Positions 36,002 through 43,440 of a stretch of DNA of 64,000 nt are shown piece by piece. The stretch's first letter is position 1; every line of letters begins with the position of its first letter. The position numbers and the translations under genes were made by a program. Origin of the DNA: UBA6522 sp965262365. Its GTDB lineage: Bacteria > Pseudomonadota > Gammaproteobacteria > Steroidobacterales > Rariloculaceae. The DNA is taken from contig OZ253541.1 of the NCBI GenBank assembly GCA_965262365.1, positions 186,001 to 250,000 on the forward strand, read 5' to 3'. The notes beneath the pieces were generated by a model. That model was given only the letters and a program-made list of their open reading frames with translations, was not told where the DNA came from and searched no databases.

Positions 36002-36744
36002 ACGGAACCCTCAACAAAGCCATAAAAGCCCTCGGCGGGCTCATCACGGCAAACCGCAAACAACAAATCAAACTCCATCGCCCGCACCGCGCTCGTGACA
36101 ACAACTTCGTAACCATCGAACCCATAACCATTCCAGTAATACTGGACATCCTGATCGGGATAATGACCGCAGCGCGGGTAAAACTGCACACCGGCAACGG
36201 TGCACCACATCGCCTGGACAGGATACGAACACGTATTGGCAAGCTCCCATGCACCGGCCCCATTCAAGCGAAGCACCATGCAATCATCAACACTCGCGAC
36301 GGCGCTCGACACGCCCCCCAGGTTAGAAGCACCGAACGCACGCTGACCGATCAAGCACGTAAACGTGCCATCGGACAACAAGCTATCTACGTCAAGTCCG
36401 TTGAAGCCAGTCGGGTCATAATCATTGCGACAGGCAGCAACGCCTAACGCCAGATCCTGACTGAAAGGCACATCGGACGCAACGCGCCCCTCGGAATCAA
36501 GGGTATCGAATCGCGCATAGTACTCTTCACCCCCACACTCGAATCCGTCACTCGGACCATCAAGGGAGCACCAGAGCACATCGACGGCATAGGCACAGGT
36601 ATTCACCAAATACCATTCGTCCCACTCGGACGACTCATCCGGCTCCGCAACATCAATACACCCGGTGTCCTCGACAACCTCGTGACCACCGGCCGAGAAA
36701 GAGAAAAGCAGCAACGCTGCAAAGGCAATAGCAACTCGGATCAC
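35962..36744 (-). CDS. Secreted Cys-rich two-domain protein (paralogue 2)
   Basis: About 260 residues. GTG 36744 is favoured because GGGAG lies eight bases upstream and a short signal peptide follows (VIRVAIAFAALLLFSFSAGG); TTG 36759 is possible. The mature start HEVVEDTGCIDVAEP parallels HTVVDDSGCVDIVDP of the 31008 gene. Both then have LVNTC(A/S)Y, WCS.D, ECGGEEYY, ACR.D and SDGTFTCL.GQR. The second half repeats the scheme (LANTCSYPVQAMWCT ... AVCRDEP ... TDGTFTCDVRR). Lower GC than the chromosome and bracketed by 15-bp direct repeats. Exported, disulfide-rich, function unknown. Confidence 0.75.
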   Translation of the reverse strand: MIRVAIAFAALLLFSFSAGGHEVVEDTGCIDVAEPDESSEWDEWYLVNTCAYAVDVLWCSLDGPSDGFECGGEEYYARFDTLDSEGRVASDVPFSQDLALGVAACRNDYDPTGFNGLDVDSLLSDGTFTCLIGQRAFGASNLGGVSSAVASVDDCMVLRLNGAGAWELANTCSYPVQAMWCTVAGVQFYPRCGHYPDQDVQYYWNGYGFDGYEVVVTSAVRAMEFDLLFAVCRDEPAEGFYGFVEGSVQTDGTFTCDVRR

Positions 36745-36788
36745 CTGAACCACTCCCAAAAGGACCGGGCATCAGTGTACCGAAAAGA

Positions 36789-36809
36789 CCGAGGCCTCGA
36801 CGGCCTCGG
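36789..36809. repeat. Perfect hairpin containing the right 15-bp direct repeat
   Basis: CCGAGGCC/GGCCTCGG stem (8 bp) with loop TCGAC, upstream of the minus-strand Cys-rich gene and of the cas operon. Its 15-bp core equals 35658-35672. There is no T tail, so it is not an ordinary terminator. Confidence 0.6.
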
Positions 36810-36975
36810 CAGAAATGACATGGTTCGCTGCCCTTTCCTCGCAGGAGGCGGAATCGGTAGAAGCGATTTCAGTGCCGGAAGGGGTGACAGGCTTGGTTGG
36901 GCCACGTAAGTTTACGTACTCGCGGGCCCGGCTCGATCGGATCCGAACGGAGTCGGCCATCGTAGGAAACAGGTC

Positions 36976-39081
36976 ATGAACCTTCTGACGGAACCGATAA
37001 TTTCAATATCAAGTGCGCAGTGTCTATCGCTTCCCGCGCTATTCTCGGCCATGACGCGAGGGGAAGTGAGTCGATTCCTCGCGCTTCGTCCACACCAGCG
37101 CCCATCGTGGCACATGTTTCTGGTTCAACTCGCAGCACTTGCGCTTTGGACGGCGAATCGAACGGACCCACCGGAAGAATCCACCGAGTGGGCCGATCTG
37201 CTGCGCGGCTTGACGCCGGATCATGCCGAGGATGAGCCCTGGCGCATGGTGGTCGACGATCGGGCCAGTCCAGCCTTTCTTCAACCTCCGGCGGATGTCA
37301 ACGTGAAATGGCTGCCGGTGCCGACACCGGATGAACTGGATGTGCTCATTTGCGCACGAAACCACGATATCAAACAATCCATCGCCCGCGATGCGGCGTT
37401 GGAAGACTGGCTGTTCTCGCTCGTCTCGTTGCAGACCTCGGCCGGATTCGACGGGCGGGGCAACTACGGGATCGCGCGCATGAATGGCGGATCGTCCAGC
37501 CGCCCGATGCTCGGTCTCGCCCCGGCACAAGATAAGAACCACCGCCTGAACCCCAGCGCCTGGTGGCTGCGGGATGTTCAGCAGCTCCTGGCAAGGCGGC
37601 TCACCGGCGGCGGGCTCGAATTCGGTCGTATCGGAGGCCCGGCGCTGCTTTGGTGCCTTGATTGGCCGCAGGGCGAACAACTCCGTCTTCGTACGCTGGA
37701 TCCGTGGTTTATCGAGGTTTGCCGTCGCGTCCGGCTGGTTGGTACGCCACAGGAGCTGTCCGTGATTCGAGCCAATTCAACCTCCGCTCGCGTTGAAGCG
37801 AAAAGCTATCACGGTCATGTCGGTGACCCTTGGGCCCCGGTGCATCGACGAGAGCGGAAGAGCCTGACATTGGGAAGCGGTGACTTCGATTACAGAAAGT
37901 TAAGCGATCTGATGTTCGGAGGCGCCTGGCACATCCCGGCGCTCGCCACGCTTGGCTCGGACGAAAGAGCCGGCGAAAGGCTCCTCGTTGCCGAAGCGCT
38001 GTCACGGGGGAAAAGCAAGACGCAAGGCTTCAAGAGCCGAGTGGTGCCGGTTCCGAATGGCGTTGTGCGTTTGTTGAAGTCCAGGTCGGCGGCGACACTG
38101 GCCGCCGAGCAGATGGTTGAAATCAACGCATTCGATCAAGCGTTGCGTAACGCCCTTGTCCTGTTGGCCGCACGCGGCGACCGCGCAATCATTGGCGCCA
38201 GGCAGTACGGATTCGCAACGACGGCACGCGACCGCTTCGATCGCTCGGCCGACCGGCTGTTCTTTCCTCACCTATGGGCCCGGCTCGCGGCGCAGAATTC
38301 GGATCGTCCGAACGCGGTTGAGGAGTCGGCTCACGAATTTCGCCGAGCCCTGTTCGATGCCGCGAGCGCCGAGCTTGCCGCGGCGTTGCCGGGCGTTCCG
38401 TGCGCTGAAATCCACCGACCGCGAGCCGAAGCACGAGCATGGCGCGCTTTCGACGGATGGGTAAAAAAACTTGACGCCAGTCTTTTTCGCCGGTTCGGCA
38501 ACAGGACAGCGTTGATGCGCGGGCCTGAAGATCACCCGGTGCAAATAACGGCCTTGGCCATCGAAGCCATGCTGCGGGGTTTCGACGTGAGGCGCTTGGC
38601 CGAGCTGCGCCGCGTGAGAGCCTCAGCCGGCGTGCCGGGATTTTGGCGCCTGGCCGCCCGGCATCCGGACACCATCGCACGCCGGCAACCCGAGTGGATG
38701 GCTTTCCTTCGAATTCTGGCCATACTGACGCCCACGTGCGATGCGGACAACCGCAGGCCGCTGCATAACCCCAAGCGCCGCCTGGGCGAAGTATTTTGCG
38801 ATGGCGGCGACCCCGCCTGGCCCCACTCCAGCTCGCGCCGTCCCGTTCTCAGCGAACAACGCCTCGCGCTACTCATGGCTGCACGCGGGAATCACCGGCA
38901 CGTCCTGCTGGAGCGGGCCGCACGTGCGATCAACCGGACCCTGCAACCGGGAAGCGGCATCAATATCGTCGATCTCGCCTGGACGCTCTTGGACTCCGAC
39001 CCCGGGCAAGCGGCACGACAACTCGCCGAGCCCTATTACGCGAGGCTCGACCGAGCGCATCGCGGTAAACAGACCAGTTGA
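36976..39081 (+). CDS. cas8e-cse2: Type I-E Cascade large and small subunits fused (Cas8e/Cse1-Cse2)
   Basis: 701 residues; separate Cse1 proteins are about 500 and Cse2 about 170. ATG 36976 has AGGAAACAG just upstream. Residues 1-~510 match Cse1 (LLTEPIISI, SWWLRDVQQ-type middle, GDPWAPVH). From about residue 514 the protein aligns with Cse2: LAELRRVRASAGVPGFWRLA, RRLGEVFCDGGD, VLSEQRLALLMAARGNHRHV, LERAARAINRTLQ. Cse1 recognises the PAM and recruits Cas3; Cse2 normally forms a dimer along the R-loop. An internal ATG at 38515 (codon 514) with AGGA eight bases upstream could yield free Cse2 of 188 residues; ATG 38569 is another candidate. First gene of a four-gene operon with no cas3 before it. 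Confidence 0.9.
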   Translation: MNLLTEPIISISSAQCLSLPALFSAMTRGEVSRFLALRPHQRPSWHMFLVQLAALALWTANRTDPPEESTEWADLLRGLTPDHAEDEPWRMVVDDRASPAFLQPPADVNVKWLPVPTPDELDVLICARNHDIKQSIARDAALEDWLFSLVSLQTSAGFDGRGNYGIARMNGGSSSRPMLGLAPAQDKNHRLNPSAWWLRDVQQLLARRLTGGGLEFGRIGGPALLWCLDWPQGEQLRLRTLDPWFIEVCRRVRLVGTPQELSVIRANSTSARVEAKSYHGHVGDPWAPVHRRERKSLTLGSGDFDYRKLSDLMFGGAWHIPALATLGSDERAGERLLVAEALSRGKSKTQGFKSRVVPVPNGVVRLLKSRSAATLAAEQMVEINAFDQALRNALVLLAARGDRAIIGARQYGFATTARDRFDRSADRLFFPHLWARLAAQNSDRPNAVEESAHEFRRALFDAASAELAAALPGVPCAEIHRPRAEARAWRAFDGWVKKLDASLFRRFGNRTALMRGPEDHPVQITALAIEAMLRGFDVRRLAELRRVRASAGVPGFWRLAARHPDTIARRQPEWMAFLRILAILTPTCDADNRRPLHNPKRRLGEVFCDGGDPAWPHSSSRRPVLSEQRLALLMAARGNHRHVLLERAARAINRTLQPGSGINIVDLAWTLLDSDPGQAARQLAEPYYARLDRAHRGKQTS
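38503..38517 (+). promoter_or_regulatory. Possible internal ribosome site and ATG for free Cse2
   Basis: AGGA at 38503-38506, eight bases, ATG 38515-38517 in frame with the fusion and at the start of the Cse2-like part. This parallels internal starts that supply small subunits in some other type I systems. Inferred from sequence only. Confidence 0.45.
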
Positions 39082-39095
39082 CCCGGAGCGCACCC

Positions 39096-40217
39096 ATGGC
39101 CGAGCCGCGCTTTCTGCAAATTCACACGCTGAGTCCCTATACCGGAGCCCTTCTGAACCGTGACGACACGGGACTGGCCAAGCGGCTGCCCTACGGTGGC
39201 ACGCTGCGCACCCGTGTCTCGTCCCAGTGCCTCAAGCGGCACTGGCGCACCGCGGAGGATCGCTATGCGCTTAACCGTATCGACGGAGCCGAGGCGGCCT
39301 ATCGCTCACGCGAACTGGTGACGCGGAAGGTCATCGCGCCATTGCGTACCCACTTCGCCGATGAAGTGGTGGATGCGCTGGAACCGGAGATTCAGCAAGC
39401 CGTGTACGGCGACAAGGGAACCACCAGGAAGAACCGTCAACCGCTGCTGTTCGGTGCCCCGGAGATTGCCTGGCTGGCCAAGGAAGCCGAGCGCCTGGTT
39501 GAGAATGCCGCGGGCGATGCCGACGCGGTTTCAAGAACAGCCAAAGTTTGGAGGAAGAAATTTCGGCCCAATATCAAGGCGATGCGCGCGAGCGCCACCC
39601 TGCCGGCGGGACTGACCGCGGCGCTCTTCGGGCGCATGGTCACGTCCGACACCGACGCCAATATCACCGCACCGGTTCATGTCGCCCATGCCTTCACCGT
39701 GCATCGGGAGGAAGCCGAGAGCGACTATTTCACCGCCGTCGACGACTTGGCCGACGATGAGTCCGGCGCGGATACCATTCAGGAAACAGAACTCACTTCC
39801 GGCCTGTTCTACGGCTACGTTGTCGTGGACCTGCCGGGACTGCTCGACAATCTGGGCGGCGATGCGCAGATGGCGGGCACGGTACTGCACCACTTCATTC
39901 ATCTGATCGCCGAGGTTTCCCCGGGAGCCAAACTCGGGTCGACCGCTCCCTATGGGCGGGCATCCCTGATGCTGCTTGAAGGCGGCGACCGGCAACCGCG
40001 CACGCTGGCCGAAGCGTATCGCCCCCCCTGTGCGCCACAGGCACACGCGGCGGTGGACGCGATGGCGGGTTATCTCGCTCGGCTCGATGCAGCCTACGAC
40101 ACGGGCGAGGAACGGCACGTCATGACACTGGTCGATGTCGAACTGCCCAGAGCGAAACGCGGCTCGCTGATGGACTTGGCGTGTTGGGCGAAGACCCTGC
40201 CCGGAGCGCTCACATGA
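39096..40217 (+). CDS. cas7e: Type I-E Cascade backbone subunit Cas7e (Cse4/CasC)
   Basis: 373 residues from ATG 39096 (GGAG at 39085-39088); the frame opens 18 bp earlier. Cas7e hallmarks: FLQIHTLSPYTGALLNRDDT, AKRLPYGGTLRTRVSSQCLK (RNA-contacting Arg/Ser region), a central YGYVVVDLPGLLDNL, and KLGSTAPYGRASLMLLE. Six copies coat the crRNA in a standard I-E Cascade. It begins 14 bp after the cas8e-cse2 stop and ends in a 4-bp ATGA overlap with cas5e, so the operon is tightly coupled. Length is normal and no key block appears missing. Confidence 0.95.
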   Translation: MAEPRFLQIHTLSPYTGALLNRDDTGLAKRLPYGGTLRTRVSSQCLKRHWRTAEDRYALNRIDGAEAAYRSRELVTRKVIAPLRTHFADEVVDALEPEIQQAVYGDKGTTRKNRQPLLFGAPEIAWLAKEAERLVENAAGDADAVSRTAKVWRKKFRPNIKAMRASATLPAGLTAALFGRMVTSDTDANITAPVHVAHAFTVHREEAESDYFTAVDDLADDESGADTIQETELTSGLFYGYVVVDLPGLLDNLGGDAQMAGTVLHHFIHLIAEVSPGAKLGSTAPYGRASLMLLEGGDRQPRTLAEAYRPPCAPQAHAAVDAMAGYLARLDAAYDTGEERHVMTLVDVELPRAKRGSLMDLACWAKTLPGALT

Positions 40218-40930
40218 GTCATCGCTGGCTGGTCGTTCGCCTGCAGGCGCCGCTCATGTCCTTCGGCGGCGTGGCCGTGGACCAGGTGGGCCCGACCCGG
40301 GATTTTCCCGCAGCCTCGATGCTGACGGGGCTCTTCGCCAATGCGCTCGGGTTTCACTGGTCCGATCGCATGGCGCATCAGGCCTTGCAGGACCGCATCG
40401 TTTTCGCGGCACGCCGGGAGCGCGAACCGCACGCGAGCGCCGTTCTTACGGATACGCAAAACGCCCAACTGGCAAAGACCGACAAGGCCTGGATAACGTT
40501 CGGACGGCCAAGCGGACGCGGCGGAGCGACCTACGACGCGCCGCATCGCCGCGCGCGGGACTATCTCGTGGATCAGGCCGTGCGCGTGGTCCTTCGGCTC
40601 GACCCCGCTGCGGAATTGCCGGCCCTTCAAACGTTGGCCGAGGCCCTCGACACGCCGGCCCGACCGCTATTCATCGGGCGCAAGCCCTGCCTGCCCGCTC
40701 ACCGGTTGATGAACGGTTGGGTCAGCGGCCAAACGGCTTACGCGGCGCTGGCGTCGCTACCGGGCGCCGGTCCGTACCGTGCACTGTGGCCGGTTGGCCA
40801 AGGCCCGGAAACCGGTACGGCGGTCGAACGGGTCACGGATATCGCCGATCTGCGCAGTTGGCGGACGGGGTTGCACAGCGGGTCCCGCCCCGTGGTGGAA
40901 GGCCGGATCGGGGCACCAGTGCCCGAATGA
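40214..40930 (+). CDS. cas5e: Type I-E Cascade subunit Cas5e (CasD)
   Basis: 238 residues. ATG 40214 overlaps the cas7e stop as ATGA. The N-terminus (HRWLVVRLQAPLMSFGGVAV, DQVGPTRDFPAASMLTGLFA) is the RAMP fold start with the Cas5-typical PTRDFPAASMLTGL. Later RPLFIGRKPCLPA is the conserved glycine-rich GRK/CLP block of Cas5e. It caps the 5' handle of the crRNA and joins Cas8e to the Cas7 backbone. Normal length for the family. Ends in another ATGA overlap with cas6e. Confidence 0.94.
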   Translation: MSHRWLVVRLQAPLMSFGGVAVDQVGPTRDFPAASMLTGLFANALGFHWSDRMAHQALQDRIVFAARREREPHASAVLTDTQNAQLAKTDKAWITFGRPSGRGGATYDAPHRRARDYLVDQAVRVVLRLDPAAELPALQTLAEALDTPARPLFIGRKPCLPAHRLMNGWVSGQTAYAALASLPGAGPYRALWPVGQGPETGTAVERVTDIADLRSWRTGLHSGSRPVVEGRIGAPVPE

Positions 40931-41712
40931 AGCCGCTGTTCATGGTCCGCGTGCCGATCGCGATGAGCGAACTGGGCCGCTGGGCGGCAGAACGCGGTTG
41001 GGTTTCCCATCTCGGCCATGCCACCGGTTTTGACGAAGGCCGCGCACTGCACCATCTGATCGATGAGGTGTTCGGCCCGCGCGAAATTCGCCCCTTTCGC
41101 CTGCTGGTCGCGCCGGGTCGTGCCATGGGCAGCCTTTATGGCTATTCCGGCCTTGACGGGGAAGCGTTGCGGGAGGCGGGTTGCCTGCACGCTCCACCTG
41201 AACACCTGAGCGTTCTGAACATCGAGCGTCTGGAAGCGAAGCGTGTACCGACGACTTTCACGCTTGGGCGGCAGCTTGGATTTGACGTGCGCGTTCGCCC
41301 CGTCAGGCGCTTGAAAACAAGGCTCGTGAACGGCGCGAAGGTATTCCGCAAAGGAGCGGAACTGGACGCCTTTGCCCTGGAGGCACTGCGCCAACATCCC
41401 GGCGACCCCGCGGGTATGGCAGGCCACGGCCGATCGAGGGAGACCGTTTATCTCGATTGGTTGACGGAACGGCTGGGCTCGGCCGCTGTATTGGATCGCA
41501 AGGCGACACGACTGGCACGCTTTCGGCGCGTTCGTATTTCACGCGGCGTCGCCGGGTCCGAAGGACCGGACGCGACCGTTCACGGTGTATTGACGGTGCG
41601 AGAGCCGGAGCAATTCACAGCCCTGCTGACACGCGGGGTCGGCCGGCATCGCGGCTACGGCTACGGCATGCTGCTGTTGCGCCCCGCCTCAAGACCGGCG
41701 CCGAAACAATAA
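40927..41712 (+). CDS. cas6e: CRISPR pre-crRNA endoribonuclease Cas6e (CasE)
   Basis: 261 residues from ATG 40927, overlapping the cas5e stop. A double-RAMP protein: an ALHHLIDEVFG helix near residue 40 with candidate catalytic His, and the C-terminal glycine-rich loop LLTRGVGRHRGYGYGMLLL that grips the repeat hairpin. It cleaves pre-crRNA at the 3' base of the repeat stem and stays in the Cascade. Slightly longer than the ~200-220 residues usual for Cas6e, because of an insertion around residues 135-180. Last cas gene; the usual cas1 and cas2 do not follow. Confidence 0.93.
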   Translation: MKPLFMVRVPIAMSELGRWAAERGWVSHLGHATGFDEGRALHHLIDEVFGPREIRPFRLLVAPGRAMGSLYGYSGLDGEALREAGCLHAPPEHLSVLNIERLEAKRVPTTFTLGRQLGFDVRVRPVRRLKTRLVNGAKVFRKGAELDAFALEALRQHPGDPAGMAGHGRSRETVYLDWLTERLGSAAVLDRKATRLARFRRVRISRGVAGSEGPDATVHGVLTVREPEQFTALLTRGVGRHRGYGYGMLLLRPASRPAPKQ

Positions 41713-42188
41713 TGCTCAAGGGCCGGCTCGGACTCGATCGTGCAACCGTTTCACATAAGCAACGCCCACAACTTCCCTGATTTTACTCGCGCCGCGGTAA
41801 CAACGAGGAAGGGAACGCTCGCATTCCTGCAAAACGGATGCGCTCGCGCCCGGCGACTGCGCCATTTCCCAAGGGGGCGTCGCGATGATTTTGTCCGGTC
41901 CGGGATCCGCCCTCGCCGAGAACGCCGTACAAATTCTTGCAGATGTCCGTACGGCGCTTGCCGCCCTGGCCGAAGACGGCGTGAGCATGCATCTCCGTCC
42001 GGCCCCTTAAACGGGATCGTTAAGAACTCGCCAGGATTTAGATTCGCTATTGCGCAAACGAATGGATACATCCGTGCATTACATTCAATGTCGCCACGTA
42101 TTGGAGTGTAACCGTCGAAGGGGAAGAACTGGTAATATTGACGGGGATCGGCGAATAACAATCCACAGAATACGCAGGGCATGAATAA
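41713..42188 (+). promoter_or_regulatory. Leader-like region between cas6e and the CRISPR remnant
   Basis: About 475 bp without a convincing gene; a 42-codon frame from ATG 41884 ending at 42008-42010 looks helical but is unassigned. From about 42010 the sequence becomes A+T-richer than the genome, as expected of a leader placed directly before the first repeat at 42189. Confidence 0.45.
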
Positions 42189-42278
42189 CGGTTCCCCGCA
42201 CGGGCGGGGATAGACCCTTCGTTCTCAACACCGGCGAAATTTCGGATCCGGTTTCCCCGCAGGAGCGGGGACAGTGAA
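42189..42278 (+). CRISPR. Degenerate type I-E mini-array, two repeats and one spacer
   Basis: Repeat 1 (42189-42217) holds GTTCCCCGC-ACGG-GCGGGGATA, the E. coli-like I-E repeat hairpin. A second copy (42250-42278, TTTCCCCGC-AGGA-GCGGGGACA) begins exactly 61 bp later, the I-E period of 29 + 32. The 32-bp spacer is 42218-42249. Repeat 2 is degenerate, especially at its 3' end, as terminal repeats often are; about 20 of 29 bases agree. No further repeat appears at the next 61-bp step, where transposase-derived sequence begins. Position behind cas6e supports the call. Confidence 0.75.
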
Positions 42279-42480
42279 GGGCGGCCAATGGGATGGATGC
42301 TCCCTATGCCTGCAACTGACGGAGATCCAACAGGCGTTCAAGAAACCCAAGCACGATCCGGCCATCCACCCGATTTTCGATCGGTGCGAGTCGCGAATCG
42401 CGGCGCACATCTTCGTCGCCTCCATTTCAATCCATTTCGCCACCGGCATCGTCTGGGTTGCGGCGCTCGACATCGCAAGG
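42274..42480 (+). pseudogene. IS4/IS1634-type transposase C-terminal remnant
   Basis: The frame encodes LQLTEIQQAFKKPKHDPAIH, PIFDRCESRIAAHIFVASIS. This matches the conserved C-terminal block of IS4-superfamily transposases (LTEVEEAFKxLKxDLxIRPI...RIEAHIFVAFLA) with the catalytic Glu near the start. Only ~65 codons remain. It touches the last CRISPR repeat, so an insertion or deletion here probably truncated the array. Confidence 0.65.
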
Positions 42481-42516
42481 TTCCTCAAAAGTCTCCGTCT
42501 CCCGATTCCACCACGC

Positions 42517-42945
42517 CTATTCCCAATCGTCGGACATCGCGGACGGTTGCACGGCCGATGCGCTCACCCACCGTTTCGCGCCAACATTCCCGGGACGAGC
42601 CGGTAGTTCGATCCGATACATCGGATCTCCTTCCCACATCCTCGGCTGAATGATTCGAACGTCCGCCGCGATCTGCCCCGTTTCCAGTAAGCGCGCGAGC
42701 GAGCCCGCGGTAAAGACCTGGACCGGGCCCTGAGGCGTTTCCGTGTCCACCCCAAGAGTGCAACCGGCCTCGGAGAATGTCGAAACGTCCCGCTCAAGCC
42801 TTGAAACAACCTCCGCAAGTTCTTCCTCCATGTCCAATGACTCCGATTCAACCGCGGCGCGAAGGCGGCCCGAAACATGCCCGAAATCGAGATACAGGTT
42901 TTCGGTCAGGCGAAGACTTCCGGACGTTGAGTCGAATGCCGCCAT
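42517..42945 (-). CDS. Hypothetical protein (142 aa)
   Basis: ATG 42945 with AGAGG seven bases upstream. The protein (MAAFDSTSGSLRLTENLYLD ... MEEELAEVVSRLERDVSTFS ... DVRIIQPRMWEGDPMYRIEL) has a coherent helical middle and a beta-rich C-terminus. It has no signal peptide or membrane segment. I recognise no family. It lies between a transposase remnant and the locus-B module, on the opposite strand to both. Confidence 0.5.
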   Translation of the reverse strand: MAAFDSTSGSLRLTENLYLDFGHVSGRLRAAVESESLDMEEELAEVVSRLERDVSTFSEAGCTLGVDTETPQGPVQVFTAGSLARLLETGQIAADVRIIQPRMWEGDPMYRIELPARPGNVGAKRWVSASAVQPSAMSDDWE

Positions 42946-43200
42946 GCACGAGCCTCTTTGGCGCCACCCATCGAGCCCGATCGCGGATATGCCGGTGCCA
43001 GCCGCGCCAACATCCTGTTGTGAGCAACACGGTATTCGCGCCGGAAGATGTCACGTAGGCCCGGGTTCGCACAGCACGGTCGCGGAGCGGGACTCGATCT
43101 TTTTTTGACAGCGTCGTAGTTCGGCCATAGGATAGCGCCGCCACAGGATTGCATGGCATAGCCCCGGCTCCGGCAGCCCAACCGATTCGAGAGCTCAATC

Positions 43201-43440
43201 ATGGACATCATCAACGCGCAGATGCCTGTCGCTGTACCGCATAGTTCCGTTGTGTCAACGGGTTACGGCAAATCGCCGATTGACATGGAAGGCGGTTCGA
43301 GGTATGCTTGCCGGACTGCCGGACTGCCGGACTGCCGGACTGCCGGACTGCCGGACTGCCGGACTGCCGGACTGCCGGACTGCCGTGAATGCGTCATGGC
43401 TTCAGCGATGGTTCCGGGGGCGGTTCGAGCAGCCGTCTGA
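43201..43440 (+). CDS. Leader ORF reading through the octamer array (locus B)
   Basis: ATG 43201 (GAGAG upstream) starts MDIINAQM, passes STGYGKSPID, reads through the nine octamers with an 8-residue period and ends MASAMVPGAVRAAV. It mirrors 26235-26582 of locus A. Differences after the repeats include four synonymous changes and two Thr/Ala swaps in this frame, again suggesting translation. In the present repeat count it is out of frame with the secretion signal downstream; ten units would join them. Whether it is a leader peptide or the N-terminus of a switchable precursor is unresolved. Confidence 0.5.
   Translation: MDIINAQMPVAVPHSSVVSTGYGKSPIDMEGGSRYACRTAGLPDCRTAGLPDCRTAGLPDCRECVMASAMVPGAVRAAV
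43280..43308 (+). promoter_or_regulatory. Sigma70-like promoter before the octamer array (locus B)
   Basis: TTGACA (43280-43285), 17-nt spacer, TATGCT (43303-43308); start would fall about 43315, in the first repeat unit. Same spacing as in locus A. Overlaps the conserved leader ORF. Confidence 0.45.
43313..43384 (+). repeat. Octanucleotide tandem repeat, 9 perfect units (GGACTGCC)
   Basis: 72 bp of uninterrupted 8-bp units with a partial unit before. It occupies the same place as the 22-unit array of locus A but the octamer is different, so the arrays arose or were replaced independently within a shared module. Confidence 0.97.

Noticed and set aside
41884..42010. 42-codon helical ORF between cas6e and the array as a toxin of a CreTA-like pair
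   Set aside because: No ribosome site, no match between the spacer seed and a nearby promoter that I could find by eye, and no known toxin features.
42311..42345. Possible third CRISPR repeat one period after the second
   Set aside because: No CCCCGC...GCGGGG hairpin at the expected position; the sequence there is transposase coding.
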